This document shows, piece by piece, positions 1 through 7,178 of a stretch of DNA of 64,000 bases; position 1 is the first letter of the stretch, and every line of letters begins with the position of its first letter. Source of the DNA: JAAZBG01 sp964390065 (lineage in GTDB: Bacteria; Fibrobacterota; Chitinivibrionia; Chitinivibrionales; Chitinispirillaceae); the NCBI GenBank assembly GCA_964390065.1, contig CAYMGX010000003.1, forward strand, positions 26,905 through 90,904, in the 5' to 3' direction. The notes under the pieces were generated by a model. The model was given only the letters and a program-made list of their open reading frames with translations. It ran no database searches and had not been told where the DNA came from. Both the position numbers and the translations under genes were made by a program.

Positions 1-1224
1 GTGTTTGCTAAACATGTCGTGTTTAATGAAAATGATGCAATTCTGAGTATTGCGGCCGATATCACTGAACGCAGGAAACTTGAGCTTGAACGCGAAAAAA
101 TCAATAATGAACTGAATAGAATGCAAAGGCTGAATTCACTGGGCATATTGGCTGGTGGAATCGCTCATGATTTTAATAATCTGTTTGGCGGCGTTTTTGG
201 ATATATTGATCTTGCCCGCACAAAATCAACTGATTCAGAAATCACAGAGTATCTCACGAAAGCAATGAATACCATTGAACAAGCCCGATCACTTACCGGG
301 CAGTTATTGACATTTGCAAAGGGTGGTGCTCCGGTCAAAAAAACAGCGCCGTTATTTCCATATGTAAAAGAAGTAGTCCAGTATTGTCTTGAAGATACTG
401 GTGTGGAATGTGAATATGATGTCTCTATGGATCTCTGGATAGTCGAGTATGATAAACACCAGATTCGTCAGGTAATTGAAAATATTGTTATTAATGCGAC
501 ACAAGCTATGCCGTCTGGTGGATTGATTAAGATTAAAGCAGCAAATTGTACTGTTGGTGTCAACTGGCCGGGTTTGACTCCAGGGAAGTACATAAAAATC
601 GATATTACAGACAGCGGATGCGGCATTCAGCCAGAGCTTTTGCAAAAAATATTTGATCCGTTTTTTACAACAAAACCATCAGGACACGGTCTTGGATTGT
701 CGACATCATTTTCTATTGTCAATAAACATGGCGGTACGATCCAGGTTGAATCTGTTCTGAATCAGGGATGTACCTTTTCAATATATCTCCCGGCCGTAAA
801 CGACGCATCATCATCACCGTTACAGGTATCTCTCAATAAACGTGATGGTGGCTTAATAATAGTCATGGATGATGAAAAAATAATTCGTGATACGACCAGT
901 GCGCTGTTGCGGACAATTGGATACTCTGTAGAAAGTAAGGAACGTGGAGAAGATGTTCTTGAATATTACCACGAATTGTTACAACAGAACAGATCCGTTA
1001 CTGCAATGATTTTCGATCTGACTATTCCGAATGGCATGGGAGGGCTGGCCACCATTGCTGAGTTGCGTAAAGTAAATAAGGATGTGCCTGTTTTCGTCGC
1101 AAGCGGTTATGCTGAAGATCCTGTAATGTCAAACCCCAGGGAGTATGGCTTTACTGCAAGAATCTGTAAGCCGTTCAGACTTGATGAACTAAAAAAGATG
1201 CTTGACGATAATATAAAACAATAA
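1..1224 (+). CDS. hybrid sensor histidine kinase with C-terminal receiver (5' partial)
   Basis: The first residues end in an ITERRKLE stretch typical of the end of a PAS/PAC domain, so the gene very probably begins before base 1. A HisKA dimerisation helix carries GGIAHDFNN with the phospho-accepting His near residue 56. A HATPase_c domain follows with an N-box (ENIVINATQ), DSGCG and GHGLGL motifs. A receiver domain starts near residue 285 (MDDE acidic pair), with the phosphorylated Asp in FDLTIP near residue 339 and the conserved Lys in CKPF. This is a phosphorelay kinase; the signal is unknown because the sensor part is outside the window. No output domain or partner gene is adjacent. Confidence 0.9.
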   Translation: MFAKHVVFNENDAILSIAADITERRKLELEREKINNELNRMQRLNSLGILAGGIAHDFNNLFGGVFGYIDLARTKSTDSEITEYLTKAMNTIEQARSLTGQLLTFAKGGAPVKKTAPLFPYVKEVVQYCLEDTGVECEYDVSMDLWIVEYDKHQIRQVIENIVINATQAMPSGGLIKIKAANCTVGVNWPGLTPGKYIKIDITDSGCGIQPELLQKIFDPFFTTKPSGHGLGLSTSFSIVNKHGGTIQVESVLNQGCTFSIYLPAVNDASSSPLQVSLNKRDGGLIIVMDDEKIIRDTTSALLRTIGYSVESKERGEDVLEYYHELLQQNRSVTAMIFDLTIPNGMGGLATIAELRKVNKDVPVFVASGYAEDPVMSNPREYGFTARICKPFRLDELKKMLDDNIKQ

Positions 1225-1235
1225 AACGGGTAAAT

Positions 1236-1276
1236 AAAAAGAACACCCCCACCTTCACAGCCGGGGTGCTCTTTTT
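1236..1276. terminator. bidirectional Rho-independent terminator
   Basis: A stem pairs AAAAAGAACACCCC with GGGGTGCTCTTTTT around a short loop. It lies between the stop codons of the convergent kinase gene and CE15 esterase gene. A-tracts and T-tracts flank the stem, so it can terminate transcripts from both sides. Confidence 0.85.
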
Positions 1277-1300
1277 CCAAGAACGGTTAGATTGGATCGT

Positions 1301-3064
1301 TTACTTAAGCACCAGCGTGGTATCCCACTGATCCTTTGCAGTACCGAAATCAAACCATTTCTGTGTATCCATTGATTCTTTATTGTAATTAAATATGTGT
1401 GTATTGGTGCTGGACTTTCCTTTCAGGAATTTATCCACAAATGCATTGAGTGCCGGAGTTGCTTCACTGGGCCAGCTGCAATGATTGTGACCGGCATTTG
1501 CCTGATAAAAACCGAAATTATCTTCAACCCCGAGGGCTTTGTATATCCAGCGGCACCCTTGTGCTGCAGCAGTATTTCCTTTGTTGCAAAGCCATTTATA
1601 CTGTTCTTTCCCGTTGTCAAAGTTGATCATCGGGTAAGGTGCACGAAGAGCCATAATTTCTCCTTGATCAAGCGGAAGATGATCAATTGTTGTTTTTCCG
1701 GTAGTCCAGGGAGTTGCAACTGTACCAAGCCAGTTTGTTTCCAGATGAGTAATATCCTGACAATCAGTGTTGGAATTGCCGTGACCATATTCACTTGAAA
1801 CGCGCCATGAACAGGCCCCTGCCGCACCCGATTCCACAGGTGCACACAAACCGACTCTTGGCTCGAACACACCGGCAAAAAGAGCCTGCTTCCCATTGGT
1901 TGAACAACCGGTTGTCACGACTTTTTGTGCACTGATTCCACAATCAGGATTCTGTTCGAGTGCATCAATAATGACGCCTGCACCCCACGCTGATGCCATG
2001 CATATACCCATGTCGGTGCTCCCATAGAGACTTTTTGCTGCTGTAAGGAAATCTGCCCCACTGACTGAAGCTTTGCGAGCACCAGAAATGGTCGCACCCC
2101 CACCGAAGTCAAAGACAAGAATGTCACCTGAACCGCTTGCAGTCACTGAGACGTTAACACTCTTTCCGTTGTATTTACAGGCTGCGGTAATTTTTCCACC
2201 ACTTACCGTACCGGTCACTTCGCATTTTGGCGGCATATGACCATACAGATAGTCCTGAGCCATCTGAAGAATTTCCTTTTTACGGCACTCCCATTGGGCC
2301 AGTGTTGTTACCCGCGGAAGATCTATAAATTTGAAATCCCAGGGGCTTGGATGTTTCTTGTTACTATAGGTAATAGTACTGGCAGCCGGTAGTTTTGGAA
2401 CTGGACATGTTACAGTGCTTGCATTCAGAACAATTGCAATGCCAGTTTTTTCATAACTGTCGATACCGATTTTTGTTGTGCTATAACCGCTCTTTGTTAC
2501 GACAATACTATCAACAGCCGCGGATACGGCAGCTGATTTTGAAACATTTGATACACTCCTGCCGGTTTCAAGGTCACTGCTCAGACAAATACCGCTACCC
2601 GTGTTAACAAGTTTTCTTGCAACGGTGACCCGGTCAAGCGTGATGTTCATCACATATGATCCGGGAGCCAACAGTGGCAGGGTTTTTAAATATGTGCCCG
2701 GTTCAATATTATTGAATGACAAGCAGCCAGCCAGTCTTCCGTTTCCTGAGAATATGCTGATATCACCTTTGTCAACCTTAGCCGAAGTCGTGAACTGTAG
2801 TGTGCCACTTTTTATGCTTAATAGCAATATCTCATGTTTCAGTACTGCTGATGGAACTGCAACCGATGTTGATATAATGGAAAATGCACCCTGTGCATCG
2901 GTTGTATCTTTGGGTGCAGATGTCAATTTTTCCAAGCTGACAACAGCACCTGCGACAGCTTTCCCGTCGCTATCTTTAATTGTACCACTCAGGGTTACAT
3001 CCGAATTTGCGGCAAAAAGTGCAGTACATCCTAATGCCACCACCAAACAACTACGTCTTAACAT
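1301..3064 (-). CDS. secreted CE15-type glucuronoyl esterase with N-terminal CnaB-like domain
   Basis: A signal peptide (LVVALGCTALFAAN) is followed by a Carboxypeptidase-regulatory-like beta-sandwich (about residues 24-75, GTIKDSDGKAVAGAVVSLE), a linker, and a CE15 alpha/beta-hydrolase domain from about residue 220. The nucleophile motif GCSTNGK places Ser near 388; the Glu in PVESGA (near 410) and the His in HNHC (near 525) complete the expected triad. Family members hydrolyse the ester between lignin alcohols and 4-O-methyl-glucuronic acid of xylan, so a role in plant cell-wall breakdown is inferred. The ATG at 3064 is preferred over the GTG at 3067 because GGGAGG lies 5 bases upstream. 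Residues 80-215 are unassigned and may be an anchoring or linker region. Confidence 0.87.
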   Translation of the reverse strand: MLRRSCLVVALGCTALFAANSDVTLSGTIKDSDGKAVAGAVVSLEKLTSAPKDTTDAQGAFSIISTSVAVPSAVLKHEILLLSIKSGTLQFTTSAKVDKGDISIFSGNGRLAGCLSFNNIEPGTYLKTLPLLAPGSYVMNITLDRVTVARKLVNTGSGICLSSDLETGRSVSNVSKSAAVSAAVDSIVVTKSGYSTTKIGIDSYEKTGIAIVLNASTVTCPVPKLPAASTITYSNKKHPSPWDFKFIDLPRVTTLAQWECRKKEILQMAQDYLYGHMPPKCEVTGTVSGGKITAACKYNGKSVNVSVTASGSGDILVFDFGGGATISGARKASVSGADFLTAAKSLYGSTDMGICMASAWGAGVIIDALEQNPDCGISAQKVVTTGCSTNGKQALFAGVFEPRVGLCAPVESGAAGACSWRVSSEYGHGNSNTDCQDITHLETNWLGTVATPWTTGKTTIDHLPLDQGEIMALRAPYPMINFDNGKEQYKWLCNKGNTAAAQGCRWIYKALGVEDNFGFYQANAGHNHCSWPSEATPALNAFVDKFLKGKSSTNTHIFNYNKESMDTQKWFDFGTAKDQWDTTLVLK

Positions 3065-3319
3065 CACAACCTCCCGATTCGTAATAAGTTGTCAGCATTA
3101 ATCTCTGTAAATCGTTTCTGTGATAATAAGAGCACACACCCCTCATGTGACCATTATTATTAGAAGTGCAATTGTAACCATTTATAACCGTTACATAATT
3201 CAAACGTTTGAAGCTTCTAATACAGATAAAACATTTTCTTAATTAAATGCTAATATGAAGAAAATATACAGTGCAATATCAGGTTCTGCGTTATGTAAAT
3301 TCGATTCTGGTACATTTTC

Positions 3320-3338
3320 TGTATCCCACCGGGATACA
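3320..3338. repeat. perfect 8-bp inverted repeat (TGTATCCC-ACC-GGGATACA)
   Basis: The arms are perfect and separated by three bases. The size and symmetry fit a dimeric repressor or activator site about 250 bases upstream of the CE15 start codon. Function is inferred only from symmetry and position. Confidence 0.45.
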
Positions 3339-3517
3339 ATGCTCAATAGACTTTTCTGCATATGCTGCGTAACTATTGTATTGAGTAAAAATACCACGTT
3401 GTAAAACATGATGTTTTTTTGTTGCTCAATATGTCAATAGGTAGTAGTATTGTCATTTAATAAAACAATTAACAGTGCATAAAAAATCTTTACCAGATTA
3501 TTTTCAAAAAGTATTTT

Positions 3518-3561
3518 GTCGGTAATCAGGTGCAATAGCGTTTGCTATTGATAACCCCGAC
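3518..3561 (+). repeat. nested hairpin upstream of the cobalamin riboswitch
   Basis: An inner stem CAATAGC / GCTATTG (loop GTTT) sits inside an outer GTCGG / CCGAC pair. It ends about 50 bases before the riboswitch core. It may be a terminator-like or leader element; there is no T-tract. Confidence 0.4.
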
Positions 3562-3608
3562 ATAATGTGCATTTTACTTTGTTATGCTGATTAATGCATT
3601 TCAGGTAT

Positions 3609-3776
3609 ACGGTGCCGGGTGCCGGGGTGATGAGGAAAAACGGTGTGAATCCGTTACAAACCAGCCATTGCTGTATGCGGGGACGAAATCTTCAATGTAA
3701 ACCACTGTCCTGATAACCGGAGCGGGAAGGTGAAGAGAGCAGGGTGATCCGTAAGTCAGAAAGCCTGCCTGATTGC
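3609..3776 (+). promoter_or_regulatory. cobalamin (B12) riboswitch
   Basis: Conserved blocks appear in the right order: GGTGTGAATCC, an AGCC/GCTG segment, CCACTG, CGGGAAGG, and the B12-box-like GTGATCCGTAAGTCAGAAAG followed by CCTGCC. It lies in the leader of the TrpD-like gene at 3923. Such elements normally repress cobalamin synthesis, salvage or transport genes, or isozymes made dispensable by B12, when adenosyl- or methylcobalamin is plentiful. The expression platform was not resolved; a pyrimidine-rich stretch at about 3790-3840 may contain it. Confidence 0.93.
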
Positions 3777-3922
3777 ATATATAATTACTGCAGGATCTTC
3801 CGCTGGACGTTTGCCTGTATTCACTATCCAAAACAACTGTTACGGGTATGAATACGACTATGGACGTCCTTTTTTTTTCCATGCCTGTTTATTCCCGTGA
3901 AGCAGTAATTCCGGAGGTTTTT

Positions 3923-4963
3923 ATGGCTGGCCCAGAGATCAGGTGCTTTGGTGCAATTGTTTCCCGACTGATCAAAAAAGAACATCTTACACGTGAAGAA
4001 GCTTTTAATGCGTTTACCATTATTTTACGAAATGAGACTACTCCGCTACAACAGAACGCTTTTCTTGCCGCACTTACTGCAAAGGGTGAGACCACAGCTG
4101 AGATCGCGGGTTGCCGTGATGCGATCTATCAGCACGATACAATTAAAGTAGCACCTTATGTAAATGGTCAAATTGTTGAAAACTGCGGAACCGGGATGGA
4201 TTCATTCATGACCTTTAATATAAGCACGGCGTCATCAATTATTGCAGCTGCACATGATGGAATCTATCTTGCACGTCATGGTGCCCGTGCAATTACCGGT
4301 AAATACGGAACAGTTGACATTGCAGAACAGATCGGTGTTGATGTCGATTGCGACGCATCTATTGTTGTGTCAAGTATCGTACGCTGTGGAATAGGCTTGT
4401 TTAATGGTATGAGCGCAAAGGTTCACCCGTATGCGCTCGGGCGTATTCTCTCACAGATTGCCTTTGGGTCAACTCTTAACATCGCAGCATCACTGGCAAG
4501 CCCGGTGTGTGCGGATATTGGCGTACGGGGAGTAAGTTCGCGGGAGATGATCCGCCCTGCGATTAACTCAATGAAAGAGATCGGTTATAAACGGGCGGTT
4601 GTTTTTCATGGGTGTATTGATGGTACTGATAAAGGTATGGACGAGCTATCAGTGTGCGGTGATACCTATGTGGAAGAGTATTCTCAGTCCGGGAGAATCG
4701 AAATATATACAATTAGGCCGGAGATGTTCAACATACCTTTGTGTAAACCAGACGATCTCACTGCAGGTAAGTGTGCAGAACTGGAAACGCAGGGGTTTGT
4801 CGATCTTTTCAGAGGGAAAAGTTCCATAGCCCGCCAGTATGCAGCTGTGGTGAATGCAGGAATGATACTCTATGCTGCATCAAAGACTGATTCTTTACGA
4901 CACGGTATTGATGCTGCGCTATCACTATTATTATCAGCGGTCTGGGAAATGGTTGTGCTGTAG
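3923..4963 (+). CDS. TrpD-like (anthranilate phosphoribosyltransferase family) protein under B12 riboswitch
   Basis: At 346 residues it has the usual length of TrpD-type phosphoribosyltransferases: an all-helical N-terminal domain, then the PRPP-binding region. The canonical GTGGD motif is GTGMD (about residues 88-92) followed by TFNISTAS. The KHGNRA-type motif is RHGARA, followed by GKYGTVD, and HPYALGRILSQI replaces the usual HPA..R.LG.RT.FN region. It is therefore a divergent subfamily rather than a standard tryptophan enzyme, and no trp genes are nearby. The ATG at 3923 has GGAGG at proper spacing; an upstream ATG at 3848 would add an atypical 25-residue tail. Riboswitch control suggests corrinoid metabolism, for example transfer of phosphoribose to a lower-ligand base (inference). 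Confidence 0.82.
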   Translation: MAGPEIRCFGAIVSRLIKKEHLTREEAFNAFTIILRNETTPLQQNAFLAALTAKGETTAEIAGCRDAIYQHDTIKVAPYVNGQIVENCGTGMDSFMTFNISTASSIIAAAHDGIYLARHGARAITGKYGTVDIAEQIGVDVDCDASIVVSSIVRCGIGLFNGMSAKVHPYALGRILSQIAFGSTLNIAASLASPVCADIGVRGVSSREMIRPAINSMKEIGYKRAVVFHGCIDGTDKGMDELSVCGDTYVEEYSQSGRIEIYTIRPEMFNIPLCKPDDLTAGKCAELETQGFVDLFRGKSSIARQYAAVVNAGMILYAASKTDSLRHGIDAALSLLLSAVWEMVVL

Positions 4964-5181
4964 ATACTGCAGTTTGTAACAGTATACACTATAAGGAGCT
5001 ATCCCTTACCGGTTCTTGTGGATTGACAAAGAAAAATATGTATGATGGTCTTCAATTGTTAAGTAAGTATCAGGATGCATTCAAGCCGCTTGTTGAAAAG
5101 GTACTTTATCCTGATGAGGTGGAGGAGGTAATGGCTGAGGTGTTGAGCGGTGATTGTTACAGGTTCGTTCTTGCGTGGTAA
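4912..5181 (+). other. coding-like open frame overlapping the TrpD-like gene end, -1 frame; possible small gene or frameshifted tail
   Basis: This frame is open from 4912 to a TAA at 5179-5181. An ATG at 5038 would give 47 residues, and a TTG at 5023 adds five more. The translation after 5020 looks protein-like (LTKKNMYDGLQLLSKYQ, then PLVEKVLYPDEVEEVMAEV). An AAGGAG sits at 4993-4998 but no start codon follows at normal spacing. Either a small gene follows the TrpD-like gene, or the TrpD-like gene is frameshifted near 4935, which would fit its unusual C-terminus (LLLSAVWEMVVL). No family was recognised. Confidence 0.4.
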
Positions 5182-5479
5182 AGTGGTTTTAAGGTTAAAA
5201 ACATAAAAACTCAAGCTGGTTTGTGCAAAAATTCATACAACAACGAATAAACTGTAAAATTCTGGTGTTTTGGAGGAATGATCGGCTCGTATTTGCCAAA
5301 GGTCTGTTCTTGTTTAATAAATTGTAAATCAAGTTTGAAGTGTGTCAAAGATTTCAGGGATATACCTGATAATGGCAGAATTGGCATACAGAATGAAATA
5401 TATCATTAGTCTACAGAACTCCAGTGAATGCTGCAAGTATGTTTTTCAAACGATGTAGGATAATATCGTAATCACAAAA
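5182..5479. other. intergenic, no gene seen
   Basis: About 300 AT-rich bases between the TrpD-like locus and the end of the minus-strand DUF2293 gene. No RNA gene, strong hairpin or credible frame was recognised. Confidence 0.5.
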
Positions 5480-6151
5480 TTACGAATTGATCGCGTGTCT
5501 CAGCGGACATGCGGGGCTGACCGGATCTCCGCGTCGATAACTGGATAACAGTTCCATTGATACCTCTGCAAGAATACAGCGAACTTCACGTCGTTTTCCT
5601 TTAATCCTCGGAATTTTCATTGTATCATAGCCGGTGGTCTGATGACGCATCCAGGCAATCACTGCTTTTGCCGCGCGTTCTTCTACTGGAATTGTTTCTG
5701 TCCGGGCGACTGTGCCACTACCGACAGGAATTGCGTGTGCAGTTATTGCTCTGGCCATTGCCTCTTCATACTCTTTATAGCATTCTGCAAAAGATAGGAA
5801 CAGTCTGACTTCAAAATAAAACTGCTCCGCATAGGCATCCTGTTTTTTGTCGCGCCGGATTTTTGCACTGGCTATACTTTTTTTGTAGGAATCAGTTGAC
5901 CGAACTTTTTCAGTTTCGATTTTTGCGTTCTCAATAGTTTCTTTTGGTGCCCACACACCAAGGGAGATATCACGTCGTCCTTTGCGGATCTGAACGCGCC
6001 AGTATGAACCGGCAGCGGTTACCTTTCGTGTAACCCCGGGATCCCCGGCTTTAAGAAACATCCAGCTATCCGGTATGGTAAGAATTGCTCCGGATGCATC
6101 CCGGACAGTTCCGGGTTTGTAGGGTGAGACGGTTTTTATTGCTTCATTCAT
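5480..6151 (-). CDS. DUF2293-like protein
   Basis: The C-terminal half carries AVIAWMRHQTTGYD, then GKRREVRCILAEVSMELLSSYR, then CPLRHAI, a pattern I associate with DUF2293, a family without known function. The N-terminal half is basic and resembles the arm-binding region of a recombinase only superficially (SYWRVQIRKGRRDISLG). No active-site motif is seen. The ATG at 6151 is preferred over a GTG at 6208 because the 19 extra codons fall in a repetitive GTGAATCGTGAT tract; neither start has a good ribosome-binding site. It is a single-gene minus-strand unit, divergent from the zapB-like operon. Confidence 0.6.
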   Translation of the reverse strand: MNEAIKTVSPYKPGTVRDASGAILTIPDSWMFLKAGDPGVTRKVTAAGSYWRVQIRKGRRDISLGVWAPKETIENAKIETEKVRSTDSYKKSIASAKIRRDKKQDAYAEQFYFEVRLFLSFAECYKEYEEAMARAITAHAIPVGSGTVARTETIPVEERAAKAVIAWMRHQTTGYDTMKIPRIKGKRREVRCILAEVSMELLSSYRRGDPVSPACPLRHAINS

Positions 6152-6303
6152 GATTTGACAAGTTCCACAGTTCACAGCATAAGGATCACGATTCACGGTT
6201 CTCTTCACACAAAATAATTACTAAAACAAAAAAAATTACAAATTTGCTCTTTTATTTCTGTAAGACATTTGTATATATTCTATAAGAATTATATATTGAA
6301 CCG

Positions 6304-6364
6304 AATATTTAGTAATGTAATTGTGGGAACAAATATTTGAGACACGGGACGAAAGTCCTTTTTA
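6304..6364 (+). promoter_or_regulatory. leader hairpins upstream of zapB-like gene, terminator-like
   Basis: AATATTT (6304-6310) can pair with AAATATT (6331-6337). A GGGAC-GAAA-GTCCT hairpin (6346-6359) is followed by a T run. The second element looks like a short intrinsic terminator or attenuator 45 bases before the zapB-like start codon. It could end a short leader transcript or insulate the operon. Confidence 0.4.
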
Positions 6365-6409
6365 TATAAATAAAACGGAAAAAGCATAACATCTACGAAG
6401 GGAGCTGCT

Positions 6410-6673
6410 TTGGCTATTGAATTTTTAAATGAACTGGAAAATAAAATTTCTGCGTTAATCACGACTCTCGATCATGTTCGCGGTGAGAATATTCGTCTCA
6501 AACAGGAACTTGAACAGTCTCAAGGCAAAATCGCTGAAATAGAAGCAGCAAATCAGAGTCTTAAAAACGAAATGGATAATGTCACCCTTGATTCTATGGG
6601 GCATCAGGAAAAGTTGACAACTGCAGCAGAACGCATTCAGGGACTGCTTGCCAAATTAGAGACAGTGCAGTAA
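6410..6673 (+). CDS. zapB: ZapB-like coiled-coil cell-division protein
   Basis: The protein has 87 residues and is almost entirely coiled coil with heptad leucines (FLNELENKISALITTLDHV and onward), matching the size and architecture of ZapB-type proteins, which link ZapA-bound FtsZ to other division components. Function rests mainly on size, coiled coil and position directly before zapA. The start is TTG, chosen because GGGAGC lies just upstream and no ATG fits. Any short coiled-coil protein would look similar, so the symbol is tentative. Confidence 0.65.
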   Translation: MAIEFLNELENKISALITTLDHVRGENIRLKQELEQSQGKIAEIEAANQSLKNEMDNVTLDSMGHQEKLTTAAERIQGLLAKLETVQ

Positions 6674-6717
6674 CATATATATATACATAACAGCACTGGA
6701 AACTGGTTGGGGGTTGT

Positions 6718-7017
6718 ATGGGCTCCATGGAGAGCGTTCGCGTAGTAATATTTGGTGTGGAATATTCAATCAAAAGTGATGCCGATCCGGATATTACTAA
6801 ACAGGTGGCGCAGTATGTAAATTCGAAAATAAACGAGATTCACGAGAAAACAGCCTCACGGGATAATCTCAAGGTAGCGGTTTTGTCACTCTTAAATATC
6901 GCTGGTGAATTATTCGAATTGAAAGCAAGGCAGAATAAATATGCCGGAAAAGTTGATGAACTTGAATCAAAAATTGCAGATATTACGAATAAAATAGATG
7001 TTGCTCTTGATTCCTGA
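6718..7017 (+). CDS. zapA: ZapA family cell-division protein
   Basis: The N-terminal segment VRVVIFGVEYSIKSDADPD is the typical ZapA start, followed by the YVNSKINEI helix and a long C-terminal coiled coil, for 99 residues in all. ZapA binds FtsZ and bundles protofilaments at the division ring. GGGGG lies upstream of the ATG. It follows the zapB-like gene by 44 bases and precedes rny, probably in one transcription unit. Confidence 0.9.
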   Translation: MGSMESVRVVIFGVEYSIKSDADPDITKQVAQYVNSKINEIHEKTASRDNLKVAVLSLLNIAGELFELKARQNKYAGKVDELESKIADITNKIDVALDS

Positions 7018-7058
7018 TATTGATTTTTCAGTCTCCACTCCATAAAATCCTCTCACAA

Positions 7059-7121
7059 CAACCGGTTTTCGGACTGTAAACATTGTAATTTGTTCAATAA
7101 CTATTGAAACTACAACGGTTG
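7059..7121 (+). ncRNA. nested stem structure between zapA and rny; possible structured RNA
   Basis: Three nested perfect pairings are seen: CAACCG/CGGTTG (7059-7064 with 7116-7121), TTGTA/TACAA (7083-7087 with 7111-7115) and TTCAAT/ATTGAA (7093-7098 with 7103-7108). An 18-base bulge lies on the 5' side. A long hairpin with a bulge next to zapA recalls 6S RNA genes, which often follow zapA, but it is shorter than usual and no 6S-specific sequence was recognised. It may instead be an mRNA leader of rny. Confidence 0.3.
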
Positions 7122-7178
7122 CTTAAACGCTTCTGCTGTTTTTTAATAAATCTACATATACTTTTACAGGAGGTCTTG

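Larger units (their letters stand above)
3065..3600. other. AT-rich intergenic region with two dyads, no gene
   Basis: No plausible coding frame was seen. It separates the divergent CE15 gene and the riboswitch-controlled gene, so promoters for both should lie here, but no convincing -35/-10 pair was recognised. Two inverted repeats are visible, at 3320-3338 and 3518-3561. Confidence 0.6.

Noticed and set aside
5480..6151. DUF2293-like gene as a phage integrase
   Set aside because: The N-terminal basic segment resembles arm-binding regions, but no catalytic Arg-His-Arg-Tyr set is present.
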